Source: JAFIEN01 sp051859505 (lineage in GTDB: Bacteria; Pseudomonadota; Alphaproteobacteria; Rhodobacterales; Rhodobacteraceae). Taken from it: 64,000 bases of DNA. The stretch lies in contig JBHYFN010000007.1 of NCBI GenBank assembly GCA_051859505.1, positions 1 through 64,000 on the forward strand. The letters are read 5' to 3'. Below are positions 26,128-35,630 of this stretch, one piece after another (the stretch's first letter is position 1; each line of letters starts with the position of its first letter). The translations under genes and the position numbers were made by a program. Below the pieces are notes generated by a model that was not told where the DNA came from, ran no database searches, and saw only the letters and a list, made by a program, of their open reading frames with translations.

Positions 26128-26277
26128 GTGACGGATCCGGACGACCTGCTGCGTGACCACGACCTGCCGGAGGGGGCGAGCGTCCTGTTCCTGATGCTGG
26201 CGGACATGGCAATCCTTGCTGCGTTCGGCCTGTTTCACATGCTGAAATGGGCCTTGCCCCTGGTGATGCCGGCGTGA
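26128..26277 (+). CDS. possible small membrane protein, 49 residues
   Basis: Starts at GTG 26128 after GGGAAAGG; an in-frame stop lies immediately upstream. Polar acidic N-terminus MTDPDDLLRDHDLPEG, then one hydrophobic span (about residues 17-46, including LFLMLADMAILAAFGLFHML) ending in PLVMPA. Single-helix inner-membrane topology is expected. No relative recognised. It lies alone between the divergent Pcm-type gene and tRNA-Cys. Confidence 0.42.
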   Translation: MTDPDDLLRDHDLPEGASVLFLMLADMAILAAFGLFHMLKWALPLVMPA

Positions 26278-26349
26278 TTCCCGGGCGGGGAGGAGGCTTG
26301 ACCCGCCCCCTTGACCCGTCATGCGCCAACCCGTAATGACCAGGGCGCA

Positions 26350-26423
26350 GGCGGGTTGGCGGAGAGGTTACGCAGCGGATTGCAAATCCGTGTAGACCGG
26401 TTCGATTCCGGTACCCGCCTCCA
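26350..26423 (+). tRNA. tRNA-Cys (GCA)
   Basis: 74-base cloverleaf with encoded CCA: acceptor GGCGGGT / ACCCGCC, D-arm GGCGGAGAGGTTACGC, anticodon loop TTGCAAA giving GCA, T-arm CCGGTTCGATTCCGG. Confidence 0.97.
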
Positions 26424-26558
26424 GAGCATCCGCATCCCCGAAATGGCCTCCATCGGCGGTTTCCCCCGTTCTGATCGCGCCGCTGGCGGTGATCACGGCA
26501 GGGCTGGCCATGCGGAGGCGTTACCTGCGCGGCGGGCGGCAGCAGATCGTGACGAATG

Positions 26559-26635
26559 TGGTAGGCCCGGCAGGACTCGAACCCGCAACCAAAGCGTTAT
26601 GAGCGCTCTGCTCTAACCAATTGAGCTACAGGCCC
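26559..26635 (-). tRNA. tRNA with CAT anticodon (elongator Met or lysidine Ile2)
   Basis: 77 bases on the minus strand with encoded CCA. Anticodon stem GAGCG / CGCTT, loop CTCATAA, anticodon CAT; T-arm GCGGGTTCGAGTCCTGC. D-arm AGCTCAATTGGTTAGAGC excludes the initiator, whose 1-72 mismatch is also absent; here position 1-72 is a G.U wobble. The TTTGGTTGC variable region resembles E. coli tRNA-Ile2, but methionine identity cannot be excluded by eye. Confidence 0.93.
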
Positions 26636-26789
26636 CCTGCCCTCGCTTACCAGAGACTGACGGCCCGTCAAGAACACCGTCAAGAACAGCGCCAAGATCA
26701 GCGGCAAGAACCCTGGCGCCCGGCCTTTCCAGTCGCGCCCCCTTGCGCTATCGCATCCGCAACAGGCGACTGACCCGGGAGCAAGCGGG

Positions 26790-27845
26790 ATGAAGGGCAA
26801 GAACGGCATCACCTACGCGCAGGCGGGCGTGGATATCGACGCGGGCAATGCCCTTGTCGAGCGGATCAAACCCGCCGCCCGGCGCACCGCACGGGCCGGG
26901 GCCATGGCCGGGCTGGGCGGGTTCGGCGCCCTGTTCGACCTGCGCGCCGCCGGTTACTCCGACCCGATCCTCGTGGCCGCAACCGATGGCGTCGGCACCA
27001 AGCTGCGCATCGCCATCGACACCGGCGAGGTCGGCACCATCGGGATCGACCTTGTCGCCATGTGCGTCAACGACCTTGTCTGTCAGGGGGCAGAGCCGCT
27101 GCTGTTCCTCGATTACTTCGCCACCGGCAAGCTTGATGTCGAGGCGGCCACCCGGATCGTCGAGGGGATTGCCGAAGGCTGCCTGCGCGCGGGCTGCGCG
27201 CTTGTGGGGGGCGAAACGGCGGAAATGCCGGGCATGTATCACGACGGCGATTTCGATCTGGCCGGTTTCGCCGTGGGCGCGATGGAGCGCGGCAGCGACC
27301 TGCCCGCAGGGGTAGAGGAGGGCGATGTCCTTCTTGGGCTTGCATCAGACGGGGTGCATTCCAACGGCTATTCGCTGGTCCGCAGGATCGTCGAGGTGGC
27401 GGGGCTGGACTGGTCATCGCCCGCGCCCTTCGGCGACGGCGCGCTGGATGGCACCCTGGGCGCGGCGCTGCTGACGCCCACGCGGCTTTACGTGCAGCCG
27501 GCCCTCGCGGCGATCCGGGCGGGTGGCGTCCATGCGCTGGCCCATATCACCGGCGGCGGATTGACCGAGAACCTGCCGCGCATCCTGCCCGAGGGGCTGG
27601 GGGCACAGGTCGATCTGGGCGCCTGGACCCTGCCGCCCGTCTTTCGCTGGCTGGCCCAGACCGGCGGTCTGGACGAGGCGGAACTGCTCAAGACCTTCAA
27701 CGCCGGCATCGGCATGGTGCTTGTCGTCTCGGCACCACGGGCCGAGGCGATCGCGGCCCTCCTGCGCGAGGCCGGCGAAACGGTGCTGCCCTTGGGCGAA
27801 GTCATTGCCGGCGACGGGGTCAGCTACCGCGGGCATCTGCTTTGA
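26790..27845 (+). CDS. purM: phosphoribosylformylglycinamidine cyclo-ligase (AIR synthetase)
   Basis: ATP-dependent closure of FGAM to aminoimidazole ribotide, fifth step of purine synthesis. 351 residues starting MKGKNGITYAQAGVDIDAGN. Family blocks seen: GFGALFDL, VAATDGVGTKLRIA (the DGVGTK loop), VNDLVCQGAEPLLFLDYFATGKL, GGETAEMPGMY, GLASDGVHSNGYSLVRRI and AHITGGGLTENLPR. The start follows GGGAGCAAGCGGG. Its stop overlaps the purN start, so the two are translationally coupled. Confidence 0.98.
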   Translation: MKGKNGITYAQAGVDIDAGNALVERIKPAARRTARAGAMAGLGGFGALFDLRAAGYSDPILVAATDGVGTKLRIAIDTGEVGTIGIDLVAMCVNDLVCQGAEPLLFLDYFATGKLDVEAATRIVEGIAEGCLRAGCALVGGETAEMPGMYHDGDFDLAGFAVGAMERGSDLPAGVEEGDVLLGLASDGVHSNGYSLVRRIVEVAGLDWSSPAPFGDGALDGTLGAALLTPTRLYVQPALAAIRAGGVHALAHITGGGLTENLPRILPEGLGAQVDLGAWTLPPVFRWLAQTGGLDEAELLKTFNAGIGMVLVVSAPRAEAIAALLREAGETVLPLGEVIAGDGVSYRGHLL

Positions 27846-28438
27846 GCCCTGCGCGGGTCGTCATCCTGATCTCGGGGGGCGGGTCCAACATGGTGGCGCT
27901 TGCCCGGTCGATGACGGGCGCCCATCCCGCCCGGCCGGTGCTGGTGCTGTCCAACCGGCCCGATGCGGCGGGGCTGGAGCGGGCGCGAGAGCTGGGCATC
28001 GCGACCGCCGTGGTCGATCATCGCCCCTTCGGCACCGACCGCGCCGCCTTCGAGGCAGAGCTCGCCCGCGCCATCGACGCCGCCCGCCCCGATATCATCG
28101 CCCTGGCCGGGTTCATGCGCATCCTGTCGCCCGAGTTCACCACGCGATACCAGGGCCGGATGCTGAACATCCACCCGTCCCTGCTGCCGAAGTTCCGGGG
28201 CCTCGACACCCACGCCCGCGCGCTTGCGGCCTTCGAGGCCGAACACGGCTGCACCGTCCACGAAGTGACCGCAGCACTTGACGACGGCCCGATCCTTGGT
28301 CAGGCGCGGGTGCCCGTTCTGCCAACCGACACCGACGAGACGCTGGCAAAACGGGTGCTTGAGATGGAGCACAGGCTTTATCCCCAGGTGCTCGAGCGGT
28401 TCGCCCGCGGCGACCGGACCCCCCTGCACCTGCCCTGA
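27842..28438 (+). CDS. purN: phosphoribosylglycinamide formyltransferase
   Basis: Transfers a formyl group from 10-formyl-THF to GAR, third step of purine synthesis. 198 residues from TTG at 27842, sharing bases with the purM stop (TTGA). Seen: VILISGGGSNMVALAR (phosphate loop), LAGFMRILSPEF, NIHPSLLPKFRGLDTHARAL (the N-I-H-P-S-L-L-P-x-F-x-G signature with catalytic Asn/His) and HEVTAALDDGPILGQA with the catalytic Asp. Slightly shorter than the E. coli protein (212). Confidence 0.97.
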   Translation: MSPARVVILISGGGSNMVALARSMTGAHPARPVLVLSNRPDAAGLERARELGIATAVVDHRPFGTDRAAFEAELARAIDAARPDIIALAGFMRILSPEFTTRYQGRMLNIHPSLLPKFRGLDTHARALAAFEAEHGCTVHEVTAALDDGPILGQARVPVLPTDTDETLAKRVLEMEHRLYPQVLERFARGDRTPLHLP

Positions 28439-28515
28439 GGGGTTTTCACGCCGGGGGTGATCGCCTATCTGTCATGGCGAAAGACGCCCGGGACGGGCCG
28501 CTGTGACAGGATTGC

Positions 28516-29673
28516 ATGCAGATCATTTCGACGACCGAGGCGCTGGCCGAGTTCTGCGACCGCGCCGCCGAACATCCCTATGTGACCGTGGATACAGAGT
28601 TTCTGCGCGAACGGACCTATTATTCCAAGCTCTGCCTTCTGCAGATGGCCTATCCGGGCAAGGACGATACGGCCGGTGCCGTCATCGACCCGCTGATCGG
28701 AGAGTTGAGCCTCGATCCGCTTTACGCGCTCTTTCGCAACGAGAAGGTGGTCAAGGTCTTTCACGCGGCACGGCAGGATCTCGAGATTTTCGCGGTCGAT
28801 GCCGATGTGATCCCGACGCCGCTGTTCGACACGCAGGTCGCCGCCATGGTCTGCGGCTTTGGCGAGCAGGTCGCCTATGAAACGCTGGTGCGCAAGATCG
28901 CCAAGGCCGAGGTGGACAAATCCTCGCGCTTTACCGACTGGTCGCGCAGGCCCCTGTCCGAGGCGCAGTTGCGCTATGCGCTGGCCGATGTGACCCATCT
29001 GCGCGACGTCTATGACCACCTGTCCGAACAGCTTGACCGGACCGGGCGCTCTGCCTGGCTGGCCGAAGAGATGGCCGTGCTGACCGATCCGGCAACCTAT
29101 CGTGTCGATCCCGAAACCGCCTGGCAGCGGGTCAAGACGCGCACCAATTCGCCCAAATTCCTGTCTGTGGTGCGCGAGCTTGCCCGCTTTCGCGAGGCCT
29201 ATGCCCAGACGCGCGATGTGCCGCGCAGTCGGGTGTTCAAGGATGACGCGCTGGTAGAGCTGGCCTCGACCAAGCCCCTGACCGAAGCCGATCTGGGCAA
29301 GTCGCGCCTTCTTCTGCGCGAGGCGCGGCGGGGCGACATTGCCGAAGGCATCCTCGAGGCGATCCGGCGCGGCGTCGAGACCCCGCCCGAAAAGATGCCG
29401 CGGCCCGATACGGCGCGCGAGCAGCTTCAGGTCAATCCCGCCCTTGCCGATCTTCTGCGCGTGCTTCTGAAATCCAAGGCCGAGTCGGCGGGGGTGGCGC
29501 AAAAGCTGATCGCCTCGGCCGCCGATCTGGATGCGATCGCGGCCGGTCAGCGCGATCTGGCCGCCCTGCGCGGCTGGCGGCACGAGGTGTTCGGGGCCGA
29601 CGCGCTCAGGCTTTGCGACGGAAAGATCGCCCTGGCCGTGAAGGGGCAGGATGTGGTGCCGGTGGCGCTCTGA
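28516..29673 (+). CDS. rnd: ribonuclease D
   Basis: 385 residues, 3'-5' exoribonuclease that trims tRNA precursors. DEDDy exonuclease domain: VDTEFLRERTY (D and E ligands), HAARQDLEIF (second Asp) and YALADVTHLRDVYDHL (last Asp with tyrosine four later). A C-terminal HRDC domain spans about residues 210-290. ATG at 28516 is preceded by GACAGGATTGC. No other gene is tightly linked; the next gene is convergent. Confidence 0.95.
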   Translation: MQIISTTEALAEFCDRAAEHPYVTVDTEFLRERTYYSKLCLLQMAYPGKDDTAGAVIDPLIGELSLDPLYALFRNEKVVKVFHAARQDLEIFAVDADVIPTPLFDTQVAAMVCGFGEQVAYETLVRKIAKAEVDKSSRFTDWSRRPLSEAQLRYALADVTHLRDVYDHLSEQLDRTGRSAWLAEEMAVLTDPATYRVDPETAWQRVKTRTNSPKFLSVVRELARFREAYAQTRDVPRSRVFKDDALVELASTKPLTEADLGKSRLLLREARRGDIAEGILEAIRRGVETPPEKMPRPDTAREQLQVNPALADLLRVLLKSKAESAGVAQKLIASAADLDAIAAGQRDLAALRGWRHEVFGADALRLCDGKIALAVKGQDVVPVAL

Positions 29674-29712
29674 GCCTTCGGGGCCGCGGGCGCAGAGCGA
29701 CCGGCTGCCGAT

Positions 29713-30201
29713 CTACCTGCTCACCGTGCGGATATTGCCCTGCCCGACCACGCGCACCGTGCGGATCGAGGCAAGCTCGGCATTGGTGATCCGTGTCGCC
29801 ACGGTCACGACCTGCTGTGCCGGTGCGGCGCCCGTGACGGGCCGTTCCGGCATCGCCACCCGGAATTCGAGGGTCAGCACCCCCTCCTCCAGCCCGGTGC
29901 GCACAAGCTGCGCGTTATAGGGGCCGGGGCCGGCGGCAAGGCCGGTTGCGCGGACAAGGGCGCCGTCGGGGCTGCGGTCGATGACAAGCCCGGTCACTTC
30001 GGCCACAAGCCCGCGGTTGTCGAGGGTGATCCTCTGCCCGCCTTCGGGCACCAGCGGGCGCAGCTCTCCCCCCGGCGTCATCACCGCGACGCTTGTCGAG
30101 GGGCCGAACCAGTTGAACGGGTTCAGCCGCGACTCGGCCAGACGCGCGCATCCGGCAAGGACCAGGGCCATGCCCAGGATCAGGGGCAGTTTGCGCAGCA
30201 T
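29713..30201 (-). CDS. small predicted lipoprotein
   Basis: 162 residues from ATG at 30201 with GGAAAGGCG in front. Signal peptide MLRKLPLILGMALVLAGC ends in a lipobox (VLAGC, Cys18), so it is lipid-anchored. The mature part has a short motif ESRLNPFNWFG, then a beta-rich region with LVPEGGQRITLDNRGLV and VTVATRITNAELASIRTVRV. I do not recognise a named family; conservation in Rhodobacterales is likely. Divergent from sufE, 147 bases apart. Confidence 0.8.
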   Translation of the reverse strand: MLRKLPLILGMALVLAGCARLAESRLNPFNWFGPSTSVAVMTPGGELRPLVPEGGQRITLDNRGLVAEVTGLVIDRSPDGALVRATGLAAGPGPYNAQLVRTGLEEGVLTLEFRVAMPERPVTGAAPAQQVVTVATRITNAELASIRTVRVVGQGNIRTVSR

Positions 30202-30348
30202 CCATTCGCCTTTCCAAGCAACGCCCCCAAGGCCTAGCCCATCGCCTGACCGAAGAAAAGCCGCACTGGACGCGGCCGGGTCCAAGGCATAGGTCCAAGG
30301 CGTAACTCCAGGGCGAGACGCAGCAAACCGACGCGGAAAGGAACCGGC

Positions 30349-30762
30349 GTGGCGACCGAAGCTTTCGAAGAGATTGCCGAGACATTCGAATTCCTCGACG
30401 ACTGGGAGGATCGCTACCGCCATGTGATCGAGCTTGGCCGCGCCATGCCCCCGCTGGAAGAGGCGCTGAAGGTGCCGCCCACCAAGGTGCAGGGCTGTGC
30501 CAGCCAGGTCTGGCTGGTGCCCGGGATCGAGGGGACGACCTTCCGTTTCCGAGGCGACAGCGATGCCCTGATCGTGCGCGGTCTGATCGCGGTCCTGGCC
30601 GCGCTCTACAACGGCGTGCCGGTGGCCGAGGTGGGGCGGATCGACGCGCAAGCGGAACTCGCGCGGCTGGGCCTGCATGAGCATCTGTCGCAGCAGCGCT
30701 CGAACGGGGTCCGGGCGATGGTCGAGCGGATCCGCAGCCTTGCGGCCGCGGCGGCGGCCTGA
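30349..30762 (+). CDS. sufE: SufE-family sulfur acceptor
   Basis: 137 residues from GTG at 30349. SufE accepts persulfide sulfur from the cysteine desulfurase SufS and passes it to the SUF iron-sulfur scaffold. The active cysteine is in KVQGCASQVWLVP, and the fold markers FLDDWEDRYRHVIELGR and LIAVLAALYNG are present. No suf operon neighbours here, which is common for this gene in the group. The C-terminal ~60 residues include a helical arm and an alanine tail. Confidence 0.94.
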   Translation: MATEAFEEIAETFEFLDDWEDRYRHVIELGRAMPPLEEALKVPPTKVQGCASQVWLVPGIEGTTFRFRGDSDALIVRGLIAVLAALYNGVPVAEVGRIDAQAELARLGLHEHLSQQRSNGVRAMVERIRSLAAAAAA

Positions 30763-30790
30763 CCTTACGGGCGGCCTGCCCCGGCAGGGT

Positions 30791-30822
30791 CAGATCAGAA
30801 CCGCGCCAGATCAGAACCGCGT
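30791..30822. repeat. 16-bp tandem duplication in the 3' flank of sufE
   Basis: CAGATCAGAACCGCGC followed at once by CAGATCAGAACCGCGT, between the convergent sufE and glycosyltransferase-like genes; a third partial match (TTCAGAACC) follows. Confidence 0.85.
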
Positions 30823-30826
30823 CACT

Positions 30827-31693
30827 TCAGAACCATTGGCCCGGCTCCATCAGCCCGAGGTCCAGGAGTTGCTGGGAATGCCAGTCGAACCGCGCCGAGT
30901 TGCGCCAGTGAAAGCTGGTGATCTCGAACCGTGAGCCGGGGTTGCGCCGCAGTGCCTTGGCGGTGCGGAAGGAACAGATGGCGGCGGTCAGGTTGTTGTG
31001 CCAGGGGCAGGCATAGGTGTTGTATTCGGGATCGTTGAACGTGTGATCGCCCCGCAGCTCGAGCCCCTTTTTCGCGCGGAAGATGGCGACCCGGTCGATC
31101 CGGCGCCGGGCGGGGGGGACATGTTCCTCGAACCGCCAGCGCAGACCGCCGAAGAAATCCAGCTGCCGCTCGGCCGGGTGGCCGGTTTCGGGGTCGGGGC
31201 GCGCAAGGGCGTAATAGCCCGACCGGTCCAGATGCGCGTCATCCAGCGAAACGGCGGTCGGATGGGCATTCAGATCGGCGGCGTAAAGATCGACGACATA
31301 GGTGAGGATCGTGTCGCGCCGTTCCTCGGTGTTGAAGGTGACAAGCTCTGCAAAGGAACGATGCTCGCAGAAGGGATAGAACAGGTATTCGGCGTTATAG
31401 CCGTAGTAGAACCAGACCCCCGGCGCCGCATCGATGCAGCCATTGACGATCCTTTCGGTCATGCGCGGCTGGAGCAGGTCCACCGTGACCCGCTCGATCT
31501 GCGCGGAAAGCTCGGCATCCATGACAACCCCGGGCGGGGCAAAGCAGATCACCTTGCGAAACCCCAGTGCAAGGTGATGGCGCAGCGTCGTGTCGATCTC
31601 GACCCCGTCTTCGGCCAGGATCAGGGCGACCGGCCCCTTGGCAAGGGACGCGCGCCCGGCGGAAAGAAAGGCCTCGAGGCTGTCGTGCTGCAT
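30827..31693 (-). CDS. glycosyltransferase-2-like protein of unknown specificity
   Basis: 288 residues from ATG at 31693 (MQHDSLEAFLSAGRAS); the frame continues 75 bases upstream but overlaps repeats. Features resemble the glyco_tranf_2_4 group: a Rossmann-like start ALILAEDGVEIDTTLRHHLA with FRKVICFAPPG, a mid block GVWFYYGYNAEYLFYP, then aromatic-rich segments ADLNAHPTAVSLDDAHLDRS and the C-terminal FEITSFHWRNSARFDWHSQQ. A tight DxD motif is not obvious. Relatives are common in Rhodobacterales without assigned role. Divergent from miaB. Confidence 0.6.
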   Translation of the reverse strand: MQHDSLEAFLSAGRASLAKGPVALILAEDGVEIDTTLRHHLALGFRKVICFAPPGVVMDAELSAQIERVTVDLLQPRMTERIVNGCIDAAPGVWFYYGYNAEYLFYPFCEHRSFAELVTFNTEERRDTILTYVVDLYAADLNAHPTAVSLDDAHLDRSGYYALARPDPETGHPAERQLDFFGGLRWRFEEHVPPARRRIDRVAIFRAKKGLELRGDHTFNDPEYNTYACPWHNNLTAAICSFRTAKALRRNPGSRFEITSFHWRNSARFDWHSQQLLDLGLMEPGQWF

Positions 31694-31794
31694 GTCTCTG
31701 CCCGATTTACCTGCCCGGTGTGTCGCTTTGCGCGTCTGAGGGTCAGGGTCGGGCAATTCCCCCGCCATTGCAAGCGGGGTCGGGTCGGGCTAGA

Positions 31795-31840
31795 CCCCTT
31801 TTCCGACCCCCGCCCCTTTTCCGACCCCCGCCCCTTTTCC
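31795..31840. repeat. 18-bp tandem repeat just upstream of miaB
   Basis: Units CCCCTTTTCCGACCCCCG at 31795-31812 and 31813-31830 and a 10-base partial third copy. Ends 17 bases before the miaB start, so it is in the 5' leader or promoter. Confidence 0.9.
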
Positions 31841-31857
31841 GCCCCAGGATCGCGACC

Positions 31858-33204
31858 ATGACCGCATCGCCGCGCAAACTGTTCATCAAGACCTATGGCT
31901 GTCAGATGAATGTCTATGACAGCGAGCGCATGGCCGAGGCCCTGGGCGCCGAGGGCTATGAGCTGACCGATGCGGCAGAGGGCGCCGATATGGTGCTGCT
32001 CAACACCTGCCACATCCGCGAGAAGGCGTCGGAGAAGCTTTATTCCGATCTGGGGCGCCTCAAGCCGCTGAAGGCCGCGAACCCCGCGCTGAAGATCGGG
32101 GTTGCCGGCTGCGTCGCCCAGGCCGAAGGCGACGAGATCCTGCGCCGGATGCCGCTGGTCGATCTTGTCGTCGGGCCGCAAAGCTATCATCGCCTGCCCG
32201 AGATGGAACGCCAGACCCGCGCCGGCGCGAAGGTGGTGGAGACCGAGTTTCCCGCCGACGACAAGTTCGAGGTGCTGAGCGAACGACCCAAGGCCAAGCG
32301 CGGGCCGACCGCCTTTCTGACGGTGCAGGAGGGCTGCGACAAGTTCTGCGCCTTCTGCGTCGTGCCCTATACGCGGGGGGCCGAAGTCAGCCGCCCCGCC
32401 GCGCGCATCCTGACCGAGGCGCGCGCGCTGGTCGAGGCGGGGGTGCGCGAGATCACGCTTCTGGGCCAGAATGTCAACGCCTGGCACGGGCAGATGGAGG
32501 GCGCGGCCCCCGGCGGGCTGGCGGGCCCCGGCGGGCTTGCGGGCCTGATCCGGCAACTCGCCGCCATCGACGGGCTGGAGCGGATCCGCTACACCACCTC
32601 GCATCCCAATGACATGGATGACGCGCTGATCGCCGCGCATGGGGACGAGGCCAAGCTGATGCCCTATCTGCATCTGCCGGTGCAGTCGGGCTCGGACCGG
32701 ATCCTCAAGGCGATGAACCGCAAGCACACGGCCGAGGCCTATCTGCGGCTGATCGAAAGGATCCGCGCGGCGCGGCCCGATATCCTGCTCTCCTCGGATT
32801 TCATCGTGGGCTTTCCCGGCGAGAGCGACGCCGATTTCGAGGCGACGCTGAGCCTGATCCGCGAAGTTCGCTTCGGCGCGGCCTTCTCGTTCAAATATTC
32901 CCCGCGCCCCGGCACCCCGGCGGCCGAACGGCCCGAGGTCGATGCCGATGTCGCCGACGCGCGGCTGCAACGGCTGCAGGCGCTGATCACCGAGCAGCAG
33001 CAGGCCGCGCAGCAGGCGATGGTCGGGCGGGAGCTGGGCGTCTTGTTCGAAAAGCCGGGCCGCCTGCCCGGCCAGATGGTCGGAAAGTCGGACTACCTGC
33101 ACGCGGTTCACGTGATGGCGCCCGAGGCTTTGCGCGGACGGATCGCACGGGTCAGAATCGAAACCGCGGGGCCGAACTCGCTTGGGGCGACGCTGCTGGG
33201 ATAG
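31858..33204 (+). CDS. miaB: tRNA-2-methylthio-N6-isopentenyladenosine synthase (methylthiotransferase)
   Basis: 448 residues from ATG at 31858, after CAGGA. Radical SAM methylthiotransferase that adds the 2-methylthio group to i6A37 of tRNAs. N-terminal UPF0004 domain ligates one cluster via Cys in TYGCQMNVYDS, LLNTCHIREKA and GVAGCVAQAEG; the radical SAM cluster is C-x3-C-x2-C in CDKFCAFCVVPYTRG; a TRAM domain lies at the C-terminus (LFEKPGRLPGQMVGKSDY). An in-frame 15-bp duplication in a loop gives GGLAGPGGLAGL around residue 220. YgfZ, which supports MiaB in E. coli, is at 18541. Confidence 0.97.
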   Translation: MTASPRKLFIKTYGCQMNVYDSERMAEALGAEGYELTDAAEGADMVLLNTCHIREKASEKLYSDLGRLKPLKAANPALKIGVAGCVAQAEGDEILRRMPLVDLVVGPQSYHRLPEMERQTRAGAKVVETEFPADDKFEVLSERPKAKRGPTAFLTVQEGCDKFCAFCVVPYTRGAEVSRPAARILTEARALVEAGVREITLLGQNVNAWHGQMEGAAPGGLAGPGGLAGLIRQLAAIDGLERIRYTTSHPNDMDDALIAAHGDEAKLMPYLHLPVQSGSDRILKAMNRKHTAEAYLRLIERIRAARPDILLSSDFIVGFPGESDADFEATLSLIREVRFGAAFSFKYSPRPGTPAAERPEVDADVADARLQRLQALITEQQQAAQQAMVGRELGVLFEKPGRLPGQMVGKSDYLHAVHVMAPEALRGRIARVRIETAGPNSLGATLLG

Positions 33205-33419
33205 GGCGGCGGGGCCGGGAAAGCGGGCAAGCGCCGCCCCGATTTCGTCACGCCCGCGACACAATCACCGCTGCATCGTGGTTACTGTCGCCGGTTTGGC
33301 CGCAATATATGGTATTTTCTTCTTTCCTTTGTGGCGAAATTTCAGCAAATTGCAGGCGAAGAATTGGTTTGCGCGGCGAAGCGACGTCGCCTGCGCAATT
33401 GAATGGGGAGAGGGTTTAC

Positions 33420-34007
33420 GTGGCGGAACTCCAGAAAAATTCGCTCCGGACGGCCTTGGGCGGCATCGCCATGGCAGGTCTGGTGCTGGGCACGACAGTG
33501 GCGGCCCCTGCCGTGGCGCAGAACCGACCGGCAGCGACCGCGATGGTCGAATGGGGGATGTGGGTGTCACCGGACGGGTGCATGTACTGGATCGCGGACG
33601 GCGGGCTTGAGGGCTACATGCTTGACCGTGTCGATCCGGTGACGGGCCTGCCGGTCTGTCTGCAGGTCAATACCTGCGCGGTGATGAATTCGGACGTGCT
33701 TTTCGCGACCGACAGCCATCACCTGACGGCGCAGGGGCGCCAGCAGCTTCAGCAGTTCTTCCAGACCGCGGGCGCCTTCTCCTATGCGATCTACGGCCAT
33801 ACGGATTCGCGGGCCTCGGACGAATACAACATGCGCCTGTCAGAGCGGCGGGCGCGGTCGGTGGCGGAGGTGGCCCGTTCGGTCGGCGCCGTGGTGGACC
33901 GCGAGATCGGCTTTGGCGAACGGATGCCGATCGCCACGAATGCGACGGCCGAAGGCATGCAACAGAACCGTCGGGTTGAAATCGTCTGCTACAGGTGGCC
34001 GGAATGA
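33420..34007 (+). CDS. OmpA-family envelope protein with a cysteine-bounded N-terminal module
   Basis: 195 residues from GTG at 33420, after GGGGAGAGGG; upstream codons belong to no homologous start. Signal peptide about 1-34 (ending AAPAVAQ). Residues 51-80 form a module beginning PDGCMYWIADGG and ending DPVTGLPVC, shared with the next gene. The OmpA-like peptidoglycan-binding domain covers about 88-190: DVLFATDSHHLTAQGRQQL, YGHTDSRASDEYNMRLSERR and NRRVEIVCYR. Periplasmic or outer-membrane associated. Its stop overlaps the next gene's start. Confidence 0.88.
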   Translation: MAELQKNSLRTALGGIAMAGLVLGTTVAAPAVAQNRPAATAMVEWGMWVSPDGCMYWIADGGLEGYMLDRVDPVTGLPVCLQVNTCAVMNSDVLFATDSHHLTAQGRQQLQQFFQTAGAFSYAIYGHTDSRASDEYNMRLSERRARSVAEVARSVGAVVDREIGFGERMPIATNATAEGMQQNRRVEIVCYRWPE

Positions 34008-34363
34008 ATGGTACGTTGAAGATCGGGGTTCTGCTTGCTGCAGCAACCGGACTGTCGGGCTGTCTGGGGCTTACGCCCTATCCCGGAGTGGGCCCCAACG
34101 GCGAGCTGCCGGTCATCGCGCGGCCCTATGACACGGGGTTCGACTCGCGCACCGACCTTGGCACGCTCAGGGCGGCGGTCGTCTATGATCCCGATGGCTG
34201 TCAGGGCTGGATCATCGACAGCGGTGTCGAAGGCTATTCCTCGCGCCGGCGCGATCCGGTGAGCGGGCTTCCGATCTGCAACGACCAGTTCCCGCCGGGC
34301 ACGGTCGTGGGCGAGTATCGCAACGGCCCCTTCCCCGATTTCATTCCGAACGCCCGCCGATGA
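34004..34363 (+). CDS. small lipoprotein sharing the DGC...GLPxC module
   Basis: 119 residues from ATG at 34004, overlapping the preceding stop as ATGA, so translation is probably coupled. Signal peptide with lipobox LSGC (Cys20). After a short linker, residues 63-92 (PDGCQGWIIDSGVEGY to DPVSGLPIC) align without gaps to residues 51-80 of the OmpA-like protein, 19 of 30 identical including both cysteines. The rest (FPPGTVVGEYRNGPFPDF) is unfamiliar. Likely an outer-membrane lipoprotein acting with its neighbour. Confidence 0.82.
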   Translation: MNGTLKIGVLLAAATGLSGCLGLTPYPGVGPNGELPVIARPYDTGFDSRTDLGTLRAAVVYDPDGCQGWIIDSGVEGYSSRRRDPVSGLPICNDQFPPGTVVGEYRNGPFPDFIPNARR

Positions 34364-34436
34364 GCGGGCGCGCCTGAACCGGATGGGTGCGGCTGGGCAG
34401 TGCTGGCTGCGTCGCGACCGCCGGGAGCGTTTGACG

Positions 34437-34469
34437 AAAAGGGCCGCAGCATCGCGCTGCGGCCCTTTT
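34437..34469. terminator. strong bidirectional intrinsic terminator
   Basis: 14-bp stem AAAAGGGCCGCAGC / GCTGCGGCCCTTTT with a 5-base loop, followed on the plus strand by CGTCTTGTC. It ends the OmpA-like/lipoprotein operon and isolates it from phoH. Confidence 0.9.
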
Positions 34470-34579
34470 CGTCTTGTCATCAGAACTTCATCGTCCATGT
34501 GCTGCCTCTTGCGTCTTGACACTTGCAGTGCGCCGATGAACAGGCCACCATTCCGGTCAACCCCAGGCAGGAGAGACAT

Positions 34580-35626
<1,047 letters not shown>

Positions 35627-35630
35627 ACCG

